Source: Azoarcus sp. L1K30
Lineage (GTDB): Bacteria > Pseudomonadota > Gammaproteobacteria > Burkholderiales > Rhodocyclaceae
Reading direction: 5' to 3'
NCBI RefSeq assembly: GCF_018122735.1
Contig: NZ_JAGRRD010000001.1
Span: 2,710,639 to 2,774,638 of the forward strand
DNA: 64,000 nucleotides
Made by a program: the position numbers and the translations under genes. The notes beneath the pieces were generated by a model, which worked only from the letters and a program-made list of their open reading frames with translations, was not told where the DNA came from and did not search any database. Position 1 is the stretch's first letter. The number at the start of each line of letters is the position of its first letter. Shown here in pieces: positions 42,311-50,610 of this stretch.

Positions 42311-43078
42311 ATGGCGCAAGGACTGCCGCGTACAAGCTTCAATCGCTCCAGCCTGGTCCGAACGCTTGCCGACCTGGCAGTGGCGGAGGTCGCCGAATCC
42401 CGGCAGTCCTTTGCCGAGCGGCTCGGGCAGTGGCTGGAATTCAAGGATGCGCTGCCGCTGTACTCGGTGCTCAATGCGGGCGCCGACACTGCGATCGGGC
42501 ACGGCGTGGCCTCGCCGCAAACCGCCGCGATACGGGAGGATTTGGCCCGCGTACGCAGCACCCTGGCCGATTCGATCGTCGCCGATGGCGTGAGCGGCCC
42601 AGGTAAGGTTCGAATCCAGCTGCCCACCCCCTCGCCGGGCGCATCCGCGGATAGTGCAGCCGAGTTCGCGCCCTACCATCGCTACTATCTCGCGCACCAG
42701 CGTGACATGACGGCAAGCATCGGCCCGCTGCGGGTCAATGCGCGGGCAGCGCTTTCCGCATGCTCGGTATCGCTCAAGCAGCTCGCAGCGCTGGATGCGG
42801 TACTGGAGCAGGCCCTGCAGACTCGCGAGCGCAGCCTGCTGGCGAGCGTTCCCGCGCTGCTGGCAAAACGCTTCGAGAAACGGTACGCGGACCACCTGGC
42901 AGCACGCGTTGACGCGGATACGGCCGACGATCCCTGTCAGTGGATGCAGCCTGGCGGATGGCTCGCGGTGTTCTGCAAAGAGATGCAGAACGTATTGTTG
43001 GCGGAACTGGACCTTCGATTGCAGCCGATCGTAGGCATGATCGATGCAGTCGGTAACGAGGTGGCAAGAGAGCAATGA
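42311..43078 (+). CDS. DUF3348 domain-containing protein (stator-like operon gene 1)
   Basis: This 255-residue soluble protein begins MAQGLPRTSFNRSSLVRTLADL and has helical content throughout, with FAERLGQWLEFKDALPLY, YHRYYLAHQRDMTASIGPLR and LAVFCKEMQNVLLAELDLRL. These features match the DUF3348 family, which has no known function. The ATG at 42311 is used; no strong ribosome site is visible. Its TGA overlaps the ATG of the MotA-like gene (ATGA), so the two are translationally coupled, and it is the first of four genes. Confidence 0.85.
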   Translation: MAQGLPRTSFNRSSLVRTLADLAVAEVAESRQSFAERLGQWLEFKDALPLYSVLNAGADTAIGHGVASPQTAAIREDLARVRSTLADSIVADGVSGPGKVRIQLPTPSPGASADSAAEFAPYHRYYLAHQRDMTASIGPLRVNARAALSACSVSLKQLAALDAVLEQALQTRERSLLASVPALLAKRFEKRYADHLAARVDADTADDPCQWMQPGGWLAVFCKEMQNVLLAELDLRLQPIVGMIDAVGNEVAREQ

Positions 43079-45285
43079 ACAGAATCATCTACGTCGCGGC
43101 CTTCGTCGTGGGCATGGCCGTCGTGTGCTGGGTCGGTGCAGGATATGTCGGCACCAGTGCACTGGCGCTGACGGTGACCGCACTCATCGGCGTGGTCTAC
43201 GCGGCCGGTGCACTGGAACTGCTGCGATTCGATCGCGCCACCTCCGCACTGGCAGACGCACTGCACACCATTCCCGAGAACCTGTCGCATCCGGGCGAGT
43301 GGATTGCCGGGCTGCCACCTTCGCTGCAAAACCCGGTGCGCCTGCGCATCGATGGCGAGCGGGTGGCCATGCCAGGCCCGGCGGTCACCCCATACCTGGT
43401 CGGCCTGCTGGTGATGCTGGGCATGCTGGGCACCTTCCTCGGCATGGTCGTCACCCTCAACGGTGCGGTGATCGCCCTCGAAAGCACCACCGACCTCCAC
43501 ACCATCCGCAGCGCACTCAGCGCCCCGGTCAAGGGTCTGGGCGTGGCGTTCGGCACGTCGATCGCCGGCGTGGCCGCCTCGGCCATGCTGGGCCTTATGT
43601 CCGCGCTGTGCCGGCGCGCGCGGCAGCACACGACACAGGTCCTCGAAGCGAAGATCGCCACCGTGTTGCGCGGCTTCTCGCTCACCCACCAACGCCAGGA
43701 AACCTTCAAGGCGGTGCAGCGTCAGGCCGACGTGCTGCCGGAACTGGTCAACACGCTGCAGGCGATGATGGCGCAGATGGAACGCCAAAGCAGCGAGTCG
43801 AACGCACGCCTGCTCGCCGAACAGGACCGCTTCCACCGCGAAGCCAGGGAGACGTACTCCGCACTGGCAGCCTCGGTCGACAGCTCGCTCAAGACCAGCC
43901 TGACCGAGAGCGCCCGCCTTGCCGGCGACACCATCGCGCCGGTGGTCACCGCCACGATGAGCGCCATTGCACGTGAAACCGGGGCGCTGCAGGCGCACCT
44001 GAGCGACACCGTGAAGGTGCAGCTCGATGGTCTTTCGGAACGCTTCGACACCACCGTGACGAAGGTCGCGGACACCTGGACGACTGCGCTGGCGCAACAC
44101 AAGGACAGCAACGCACGCATGAGCGCGCAGCTGCAGGACGCGCTCGCGGCCTGGACCGGCACCTTCGAACAACGCAGCACCGCCCTGCTCGACTCGGTGG
44201 CGCGAGCACACGCCGGCCTGCGCGCAGATCTTGCCGCCACCACGACCGCCATGACGCAGGAGGCCGGCGCGCTCAACGCCAGACTGGCAGATGCGGTCGA
44301 AGCCCAGCTCGACGGCGTATCCGCCCGCTTCGCCACCACGGCGAACACCGTGACCGAGCACTGGCATGCTGCGCTGTCGCGCCACGAGGAGGTCAGTGGA
44401 CGGCTCAACGCGCAAACCGAGGCCGCGCTGGCATCCCTTGTCGACACCTTCGCCGAGCGCTCGGCCATCCTGCTCGAAAGGCTTGGCGAAGCGGCCGCGC
44501 GCCTGCAGACAGAACTCGCCGCCCGGGACGAGGCGCGACTGGCAGCACAATCGCAGGCGATGGAAACCATGACCGCCACGCTGCAGCAGGCGTGGCAACA
44601 CGCAGGTGCGGTCACCCTCACCCAGCAGGCACAGATCTGCGAGCATCTGGGCGACACCGCCCGCGACATCAGTGCCGAAGCGAAGGCCCAGGCGAAGGCC
44701 ACGATCGAAGAGGTCTCCCGCCTGATGAACGCGGCAGCGGAGGCCCCGCGCATCGCGGCCGACGTCATCGGCGAACTGCGCCAGGAACTGTCCGCCAGCA
44801 TGGCGCGCGACAACGCGCTGCTGGCTGAGCGCAGCCGCATCATGGAAACCCTGGGCGGCCTGCTCGATACCATCAACCACGCATCGACCGAACAGCGCAG
44901 CGCGATCGATGCCCTGGTGGCGTCCTCGGCGGCGATGCTGGACGGTGTCGGCAGTCGCCTGACGGCGCACATCGAAGCGGAGTCGGACAGGATCGGCGCG
45001 GCCGCCGACCAGGTCACCGGCGGCGCCATCGAAGTGGCAAGCCTGAGCGAAGCCTTCGGCGTCGCGGTGCAACTGTTCAGCGAATCCAACGACAAGCTGA
45101 TGATCACGCTGCAGCGCATCGAGGGCGCGCTCAACAAGTCGGTGGTACGCAGCGACGAGCAGCTCGCGTATTACGTCGCCCAGGCGCGCGAAATCATCGA
45201 TCTGAGCATCATGTCGCAGAAGCAGATCGTCGATGATCTGCAACAGCTCTCCGGCCGCCAGCCGGCCCTGACGGACGAGGCCTGA
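43075..45285 (+). CDS. MotA/TolQ/ZorA-like membrane protein with long coiled-coil tail (DUF802)
   Basis: This 736-residue protein has four predicted transmembrane helices (about 4-24, 28-48, 103-128, 154-178), two short ones first and two long ones last, as in MotA, TolQ, ExbB and ZorA. The last two carry MLGMLGTFLGMVVTL and GVAFGTSIAGVAASAMLGL, the MotA/TolQ/ExbB-type channel helices. From about residue 185 to the end runs a nearly uninterrupted Ala/Glu/Arg-rich coiled coil of 550 residues, including a 95-residue tandem repeat (303-397 and 398-492). The tail matches DUF802. It would form an inner-membrane ion channel with a long cytoplasmic projection. It overlaps the upstream gene and is 2 bases from the MotB-like gene. 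Confidence 0.88.
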   Translation: MNRIIYVAAFVVGMAVVCWVGAGYVGTSALALTVTALIGVVYAAGALELLRFDRATSALADALHTIPENLSHPGEWIAGLPPSLQNPVRLRIDGERVAMPGPAVTPYLVGLLVMLGMLGTFLGMVVTLNGAVIALESTTDLHTIRSALSAPVKGLGVAFGTSIAGVAASAMLGLMSALCRRARQHTTQVLEAKIATVLRGFSLTHQRQETFKAVQRQADVLPELVNTLQAMMAQMERQSSESNARLLAEQDRFHREARETYSALAASVDSSLKTSLTESARLAGDTIAPVVTATMSAIARETGALQAHLSDTVKVQLDGLSERFDTTVTKVADTWTTALAQHKDSNARMSAQLQDALAAWTGTFEQRSTALLDSVARAHAGLRADLAATTTAMTQEAGALNARLADAVEAQLDGVSARFATTANTVTEHWHAALSRHEEVSGRLNAQTEAALASLVDTFAERSAILLERLGEAAARLQTELAARDEARLAAQSQAMETMTATLQQAWQHAGAVTLTQQAQICEHLGDTARDISAEAKAQAKATIEEVSRLMNAAAEAPRIAADVIGELRQELSASMARDNALLAERSRIMETLGGLLDTINHASTEQRSAIDALVASSAAMLDGVGSRLTAHIEAESDRIGAAADQVTGGAIEVASLSEAFGVAVQLFSESNDKLMITLQRIEGALNKSVVRSDEQLAYYVAQAREIIDLSIMSQKQIVDDLQQLSGRQPALTDEA

Positions 45286-45287
45286 GG

Positions 45288-45932
45288 ATGGAAGAGGTCG
45301 ATACCAGCGTCGAGCACTCGACGCCGGTCTGGGCGGTCTTCGGCGACCTGATGTCCGGCCTGCTCGGCGCCTTCGTGCTGATCCTGGTCGGCGTGCTCGG
45401 GGTACAGCTCGAACTGATGAACAGCCTCGAAACCGAAGTACACAAACGCCACCTCGAGGAGCAGCGGCGCGAGGCGCTGGAGAAGGCGCTGGCCGTGCCG
45501 CTGGCCAGCGGCCGGGTCACGCTCGACAACGGCCGCATCGGCATCAGCGGCAGCGTGCTGTTCGCGCTCAACTCGGACCAGCTGCAGCCCGAAGGCCGGC
45601 AACTGCTCAAGAGCCTCGCACCGCCGCTGGCGGCCTACCTCGGCGTGCGCGACGAGATGCTGATGGTCAGCGGATTCACCGATGACCAGCCGGTACGCGA
45701 GAGCAACCGCCAGTTTGCCGACAACTGGGAACTCTCGGCCCAGCGCGCTCTGAACGTGACCCGCGCCCTGATCGAAGAGGGCCTGCCCGCTTCGGCGATC
45801 TTCGCCGCCGCATTTGGCCCCGAACAGCCGGTGGCATCCAACGCCGACCCCGAGGGACGGGCGCGCAACCGGCGGGTGGAGATGGCGCCGGTACCGAAGT
45901 CGGCAAAGGCGCAGTTGCAACCCAATGGATGA
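45288..45932 (+). CDS. MotB/ZorB-like OmpA-domain protein
   Basis: This 214-residue protein has a short cytoplasmic N-terminus, one transmembrane helix starting FGDLMSGLLGAFVLIL with Asp20 where MotB and ZorB have the essential proton-carrying Asp, a short helical linker (residues 48-70) and a C-terminal OmpA/MotB peptidoglycan-binding domain (GFTDDQPV, NWELSAQRALNVTRAL, GRARNRRVEM). The linker is much shorter than in flagellar MotB. It should pair with the MotA-like protein encoded just upstream to form a stator-type complex anchored to the cell wall. It overlaps the next gene by 8 bases. Confidence 0.9.
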   Translation: MEEVDTSVEHSTPVWAVFGDLMSGLLGAFVLILVGVLGVQLELMNSLETEVHKRHLEEQRREALEKALAVPLASGRVTLDNGRIGISGSVLFALNSDQLQPEGRQLLKSLAPPLAAYLGVRDEMLMVSGFTDDQPVRESNRQFADNWELSAQRALNVTRALIEEGLPASAIFAAAFGPEQPVASNADPEGRARNRRVEMAPVPKSAKAQLQPNG

Positions 45933-46623
45933 AAACGCGCTGCTCGATGACCTGCGCGCGCGGGGAGCGGATCGGTTCGACCCCGTCGGCTGGCGCTTTA
46001 TCGAAGCCCTTGCACAGCGGGTCGCCCTGCATCGCGGCAACACCCGGCGCGTGCTGGATGCCAGACTGGCCGAGGTGCTGGCCCGATTCGACGCGCGCTT
46101 CGACCTCGCCAGGCAAGCGACGCTGGAAGCCCTGGCCCGCGCCAAGGCGCAATTCCCGCAGGCGGGCGATAGCCTGCAGGCGCACTATGATGCGGCCGAC
46201 TTCGGTGCGCTGCGCCGCGTGCTCGCCCGTCTCGAGGGGGCGGGCAGCTGCACCGCACTGAGCGGGCTGCTCTCTGATCTGGGCCACCCTGCGGACGCGC
46301 CCGCGCCGGACATCTCAGGCGTCACACGGCCGCCTGAGGGTGGCACCACCGCGCACCGCGGTGAACTCAAGTCACTGAGCCATTTTCGCCGCACCTGGTC
46401 GAGGCTGAGTGTCGACCAGGCCTTGTCCCATTCCCTGGCGCAAGCGCCCGAAAACGCCGGTCCGCTGAACTCGCATCACCTCATGCTGCAGTCGCTGTCG
46501 CAGATGCGCAAGATTGCGCCGGACTACCTCGAGCACTTCATGGCCTATGCCGACACCCTGCTATGGCTGGATCTGGTCGAAGGCGGCCGCCCCCCCGCAA
46601 AACGCGGCAGGACGAAACGCTGA
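45925..46623 (+). CDS. DUF2894 domain-containing protein (stator-like operon gene 4)
   Basis: This 232-residue soluble protein has a helical N-terminal half (DARLAEVLARFDARFDLARQ, ATLEALARAKAQFP), a low-complexity middle and a conserved C-terminal half (LKSLSHFRRTWSRLSVDQAL, LMLQSLSQMRKIAPDYLEHF, YADTLLWL). It matches the DUF2894 family, function unknown. The ATG at 45925 lies inside the end of the MotB-like gene. The basic tail (PPAKRGRTKR) could contact nucleic acid or membrane. It closes the four-gene operon. Confidence 0.85.
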   Translation: MDENALLDDLRARGADRFDPVGWRFIEALAQRVALHRGNTRRVLDARLAEVLARFDARFDLARQATLEALARAKAQFPQAGDSLQAHYDAADFGALRRVLARLEGAGSCTALSGLLSDLGHPADAPAPDISGVTRPPEGGTTAHRGELKSLSHFRRTWSRLSVDQALSHSLAQAPENAGPLNSHHLMLQSLSQMRKIAPDYLEHFMAYADTLLWLDLVEGGRPPAKRGRTKR

Positions 46624-46819
46624 CCATGACGTACGCAACGCAATGATTCGGCAGTCCGGCTGACGCCGCCGGCCTGGATTCGCCCCTCATGCCCCCTTGC
46701 AGGGGTCTGAAACATGGCACCGCACTGAAAGCACCAACGCGTGCCAGCTGGGTATAGTGCGGTATTTGCAGCCGTGATGCGGGTCCACTCCGTTCCCGCA
46801 GCGGAAGGGGAGTCAGCAC

Positions 46820-47266
46820 ATGCTCACAGTGGTTGCCACATGTATTGCGATGTTGTGCATCAGCACGCTGATCCACTTTGAAGTGCTCACGGGTCTGACG
46901 CGCGTCTTACCCACCATGCGCCTGAGTTCCCGATTCAAACTCCTGGTCGTGCTTGGCGGCGTCTTCTTCGCACACGTTATCGAGATTGCGCTTTACTCGC
47001 TGGCACTCCTGATACTGGTCAGACTGGGCATCGGCTCAATGACGAATGCCGACCCGCTGGGCTTTCAGACTGCGCTCTATTTTTCCGCCGAAACCTACAC
47101 TTCACTCGGCTACGGGGATCTGGTTCCCACCGGCAGCGTGCGTCTGCTGGCGAGCTCCGAAACGCTGACAGGCCTGCTGCTCATCGGCTGGTCAGCGTCC
47201 TACATCTACATCGCCATGGAGCGCTTCTGGGCACCGGATCTTGCCGCATTCAGAAAGGGCGGCTGA
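46820..47266 (+). CDS. Small two-TM potassium-channel-like protein
   Basis: This 148-residue membrane protein has hydrophobic segments at about 1-20, 40-66 and 112-135, with a pore loop containing the K+ selectivity filter SLGYGD (residues 95-100) in ETYTSLGYGDLVP. It lacks a cytoplasmic RCK or cyclic-nucleotide domain, so it would be a minimal ion-channel-family protein. The ATG at 46820 follows AAGGGGAG at a suitable distance. It is monocistronic, 196 bases after the DUF2894 gene, and convergent with a WYL regulator. Confidence 0.83.
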   Translation: MLTVVATCIAMLCISTLIHFEVLTGLTRVLPTMRLSSRFKLLVVLGGVFFAHVIEIALYSLALLILVRLGIGSMTNADPLGFQTALYFSAETYTSLGYGDLVPTGSVRLLASSETLTGLLLIGWSASYIYIAMERFWAPDLAAFRKGG

Positions 47267-47314
47267 TGCGGACGGCCGCGCCAGTGCCGGGCCTCTCCTG
47301 GCGATAGGCCTGGC

Positions 47315-48040
47315 CTAGTGCGGCTCCGCCCCTCCGGCCGCGCATGCGGTTTCGCCCTCCGCTCGCGCCGCAGCGAGATAGTCGCGCCACAAATGCCCGT
47401 AGCGGTCGTCGAAGCCATCTCCGCAGATCATGACCGCCTCGATGCGGTCAACGCGAAAGGTCCGGAAGCACTGCCGCAACTCACACCACGCACCCAGCGT
47501 CCAGCAATGCCCCCAGAACACCAGGCCAAGCGGCCACAACATGCGCCGCGAGATCTCGCCGTCGGCGCGGCGGTAGCGCACCTCCACCTTCAGGCCTTTT
47601 TCCATCCCCTGCCGCAACAGCGTCATCGGCTCGCGCAGCGGCGCCGGCTGCATGAAGCCGGGTGCACAGAAACGCATCTCGCTGGCGGCGATGCGCGCCT
47701 CCAGCGCACGCGGCAGCACCGCCTCGACCCGTGCCATCGCCTGTGCCGCCGCCTTGCCCAGCGCCGGATCGGCCCACGCCTGCACCAGCTTGGCACCAAT
47801 CACCAGGGCTTCGAGCTCATCACCGGTGAACATCAGTGGAGGCACCTGGTAGCCCCTTCGCAGACGATAGCCGACCCCGGCTTCGCCATCGATCGGCGCC
47901 CCGCTGGCGACGAGATCCGCAATGTCGCGGTAGATGGTGCGCTCGGACACCTCGAGCGCGTCGGCCAGCGCCCGCGCCGTGGTGACGCGGCCATGGCGCA
48001 ACATCAGGATGATCTGGAACAGGCGGTCGGCAGGGCGCAT
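47315..48040 (-). CDS. YafY-type WYL-domain transcriptional regulator
   Basis: This 241-residue regulator has an N-terminal helix-turn-helix (RLFQIILMLRHGRVTTARAL, then EVSERTIYRDIADLVASG) and a C-terminal WYL domain (VEVRYRRADGEISRRMLWPL, GAWCELRQCFRTFRVDRIEA). Such regulators sense ligands or nucleic acid and often repress a divergent gene. Here the divergent gene encodes a VOC protein 149 bases away, a frequent pairing. The ATG at 48040 fits the family start MRPADRLFQ. Confidence 0.9.
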   Translation of the reverse strand: MRPADRLFQIILMLRHGRVTTARALADALEVSERTIYRDIADLVASGAPIDGEAGVGYRLRRGYQVPPLMFTGDELEALVIGAKLVQAWADPALGKAAAQAMARVEAVLPRALEARIAASEMRFCAPGFMQPAPLREPMTLLRQGMEKGLKVEVRYRRADGEISRRMLWPLGLVFWGHCWTLGAWCELRQCFRTFRVDRIEAVMICGDGFDDRYGHLWRDYLAAARAEGETACAAGGAEPH

Positions 48041-48189
48041 GGGTGATGTCGCGGAATGTCGGACGCTTCACATTAGCACGGCTGGCCGGGCCGGTTTCGC
48101 CCCTCCTGACACCATGCTGTCAGGAGGCCTCGATGACAATGGCTCCATCCGCTGCATCCCGCGGCGTGACCCTGAACAGGAGAAATACC

Positions 48190-48558
48190 ATGAACAATCC
48201 GATCTGCTGGTTCGAGCTGCCCGTGATCGACCTCGAACGCGCGACGCGCTTCTACGAAGCCGTGTTCAGCATCGCCCTGCGCCGTGAGTCCTGCGGCGGA
48301 CACCCGATGTCGATCTTTCCATACGCCGACCCCCAACCTTCGGGCGCACTGGTGCAGATGCCGCAACTGGCGCCCCGCGACAACGGCACGCTGGTCTATC
48401 TGAACGGCGGAGAAGATCTCAACCTGGCACTCGGCCGGGTAAAGCCGGCAGGGGGTGAGGTCGTGATGGAGAAGACCGACCTCGGCAACGACATCGGTCA
48501 TATCGCGCTGTTCATCGACAGCGAGGGCAACCGGGTGGGGCTGTATTCGAAGTTCTGA
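48190..48558 (+). CDS. VOC-family (glyoxalase/bleomycin-resistance-like) protein
   Basis: This 122-residue single VOC domain begins with CWFELPVIDLERATRFYEAV and contains DIGHIALFIDSEGNRVGLYS. VOC proteins bind metal and act as lyases, isomerases or antibiotic-binding proteins; the substrate cannot be told here. The ATG at 48190 has AGGAG 8 bases upstream. It is divergent from the WYL regulator and probably its target. Confidence 0.88.
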   Translation: MNNPICWFELPVIDLERATRFYEAVFSIALRRESCGGHPMSIFPYADPQPSGALVQMPQLAPRDNGTLVYLNGGEDLNLALGRVKPAGGEVVMEKTDLGNDIGHIALFIDSEGNRVGLYSKF

Positions 48559-48567
48559 GCGCCGGCG

Positions 48568-49179
48568 TCAGAACCCTCCGCTCGCCAGCCAGCGCTCGAT
48601 CTGCGGCAGACGATCGACACCCCAGAACGGCTCGCCGTCGATAATGACATAGGGCGAGCCGAACACCCCGAGTGCGAGCGCCTCGTCGCACACCGCCTTC
48701 AGCCGCGCCCTGGCCTCGTCGCCGGCCAGCGCCTGGGCCAGGGCTGCGCGCTCGACGCCGACGGAGGCCGCCACGTCGAGCACCTGTTCGAGCACCGAAA
48801 TATCGTGGCCGTCGACAAAGAAATCGCGATAGACGGCCAGCGCAAAGCGCCGCGCGAGCGCCGGTTCCTGCTGCTCGAGATGATAGAAGGCGCGCGCGGC
48901 ATGCTGCGTCGGCACCGGAAACGGCTGCGGCATGGAAAACGGCACGCCCAGAAAGCGGGCGCTGCGCGCCAGGTCCCGGATCGAGTACGGACCCTTGAGC
49001 GGAATCGAGGTCAGCGGCTGGCCACCGACTGCCTTGTACACCGCTCCCAGCAGGAAGGGGCGCCAGCGCACGGTACGGCCATGCGCGGCCGCGACGGCAT
49101 CGATGCTTTCCGCCATCAGGTAGCCGTAAGGCGAGGAGAAGTCGAACCAGAAGTCGATCGGTAACACGGCATCGTTCAC
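48568..49179 (-). CDS. 2-hydroxychromene-2-carboxylate isomerase (DsbA family)
   Basis: This 203-residue thioredoxin-fold protein of the kappa-GST/HCCA-isomerase group has the active-site segment FWFDFSSPYGYLMAESID, in which a Ser replaces the DsbA Cys, and FGSPYVIIDGEPFWGVDRLP near the C-terminus. It is glutathione-dependent in naphthalene catabolism, but relatives occur in other acyl-CoA operons. The GTG at 49179 is chosen for AAGGAG 8 bases upstream. It lies 106 bases after the acyl-CoA dehydrogenase gene. Confidence 0.86.
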   Translation of the reverse strand: MNDAVLPIDFWFDFSSPYGYLMAESIDAVAAAHGRTVRWRPFLLGAVYKAVGGQPLTSIPLKGPYSIRDLARSARFLGVPFSMPQPFPVPTQHAARAFYHLEQQEPALARRFALAVYRDFFVDGHDISVLEQVLDVAASVGVERAALAQALAGDEARARLKAVCDEALALGVFGSPYVIIDGEPFWGVDRLPQIERWLASGGF

Positions 49180-49285
49180 GTCGGACACTCCTTCATCAAT
49201 GAAAAAATCCTGCGGGCAGGGCAAAGGGAAGAGAGGGAGGGAAACCCGCTGCACGCCACCCGCAGGATCGAAAAACTGCGCGACG

Positions 49286-50419
49286 TCAGGTCGCCAGCGC
49301 GCGGCCGATCACCAGCTTCTGGATATCGCTCGCGCCTTCGTAGATCTGACACACCCGCACGTCGCGGTAGATGCGTTCGACCGGAAAGTCGCTGACATAG
49401 CCGTAGCCGCCATGCACCTGAATGGCATCGGAGCAGACCCGCTCGGCCATCTCGGAAGCGAACAGCTTGGCCATCGACGCCTCCTTGAGGCAGGGACGGC
49501 CGGCATCCTTGAGCGAGGCGGCGTGCCACACCAACTGGCGCGCCGCTTCGAGTTGCGTGGCCATGTCGGCGAGACGGAAATTGACCGCCTGATGCTCAAA
49601 GATCGGCTTGCCGAAAGTCTCGCGCTCCTGCGCATATTTGACCGCGGCTTCGAGCGCGGCGCGCGCCATCCCCAGACACTGGGACGCGATGCCGATGCGA
49701 CCGGCTTCGAGGTTCGACAGCGCGATCTTGTAACCCTCACCCTCGGCCCCGAGCATGGCCGATGCCGGCACCTTGCAGTTCTCGAACAGGATCTGAGCGG
49801 TGTCCGAAGCCTTCTGCCCCATCTTTTCTTCGAGGCGGCCAACGATATAGCCCGGCGTATCGGCCGGCACCAGGAAGCAGGAGATGCCCTTCTTGCCGGC
49901 GGCCTTGTCGGTGACCGCAAAAACAATGGCGACATCGGCATACTTCCCGGTGGTGATGAACTGCTTGACGCCGTTGAGCACCCAGCCATCGCCTTCACGC
50001 GTCGCGGTGGTGCGAATGGCCGACGCGTCCGATCCCACGTGCGGTTCGGTCAGGCAGAAGCATCCGAGCTTCTCACCGCGCGCGAGCGGCTTGAGCCATT
50101 CCTCTTTCTGCGCATCGGTGCCGTAACGGTTGGGGATACCGCAGGCGAGCGAGTTCTGCACGCTGACGATGGTCGAGGTCGCGCCATCGCCGGCGGCAAT
50201 CTCCTCAAGCGCCAGCACTAGGCTCATGTAGTCCATGCCAGCACCGCCCCACTCCTCCGGCACCACCATGCCCAGTGCCCCCAGCTCGGCGAGTTCCTTC
50301 AGCGCCTCGCGCGGGAAGGTGTGGTTGCGGTCCCAGTCGGCCGCAAAGGGGGCGAGACGCTCCTGCGCAAAGGTGCGGATGGCGTCGCGGATCATTTCCT
50401 GTTCAGCAGTCAGAATCAT
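49286..50419 (-). CDS. Acyl-CoA dehydrogenase (short-chain/butyryl-type)
   Basis: This 377-residue flavoprotein has the canonical catalytic Glu in [10 protein letters not shown] near the C-terminus, unlike the isovaleryl-CoA dehydrogenase at 33635, plus [17 protein letters not shown] and [10 protein letters not shown] at the FAD site. It performs the first beta-oxidation step on short acyl-CoAs. The ATG at 50419 gives the family start [15 protein letters not shown]. It is 191 bases after the thiolase gene on the same strand. Confidence 0.92.
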   Translation of the reverse strand: MILTAEQEMIRDAIRTFAQERLAPFAADWDRNHTFPREALKELAELGALGMVVPEEWGGAGMDYMSLVLALEEIAAGDGATSTIVSVQNSLACGIPNRYGTDAQKEEWLKPLARGEKLGCFCLTEPHVGSDASAIRTTATREGDGWVLNGVKQFITTGKYADVAIVFAVTDKAAGKKGISCFLVPADTPGYIVGRLEEKMGQKASDTAQILFENCKVPASAMLGAEGEGYKIALSNLEAGRIGIASQCLGMARAALEAAVKYAQERETFGKPIFEHQAVNFRLADMATQLEAARQLVWHAASLKDAGRPCLKEASMAKLFASEMAERVCSDAIQVHGGYGYVSDFPVERIYRDVRVCQIYEGASDIQKLVIGRALAT

Positions 50420-50610
50420 TGAGTGTCCCAAGGAAGACTAGCGCCTTCATTGCATTGATTAGGGAGGGCACACCAACCAAGCCGGTCGTGTCGGGTGCTT
50501 GAGGAGTGCGCGAGGACTGTCCGAGGCCGCAGGCCAAGTTCCGCAGCGCACGGAACAAGCACGCGGCGCGACCGGCGGTTTCGCGCACGGGTCCTTCTGG
50601 TTTCAAACCA

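Noticed and set aside
42937-45243. 768-residue open frame on the minus strand opposite the MotA-like gene
   Set aside because: It is rich in Arg, Gly, His and Gln with no recognisable motif, and is the usual antisense shadow of a GC-rich gene whose real frame carries transmembrane helices and a clear family match.
42311-46623. Calling this operon a canonical Zorya defence system
   Set aside because: Only the ZorA/ZorB-like halves have counterparts. No ZorC, ZorD helicase or ZorE nuclease gene is present, and the DUF3348 and DUF2894 proteins show no such motifs. The region is not otherwise rich in defence genes.
46670-46715. Short GC hairpin after DUF2894 as a terminator or as a fourth repeat copy
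   Set aside because: The CCCC/GGGG arms are only four bases with a five-base loop, without a T-tract, and the sequence lacks the CTTCAAGGGG core of the repeat family.
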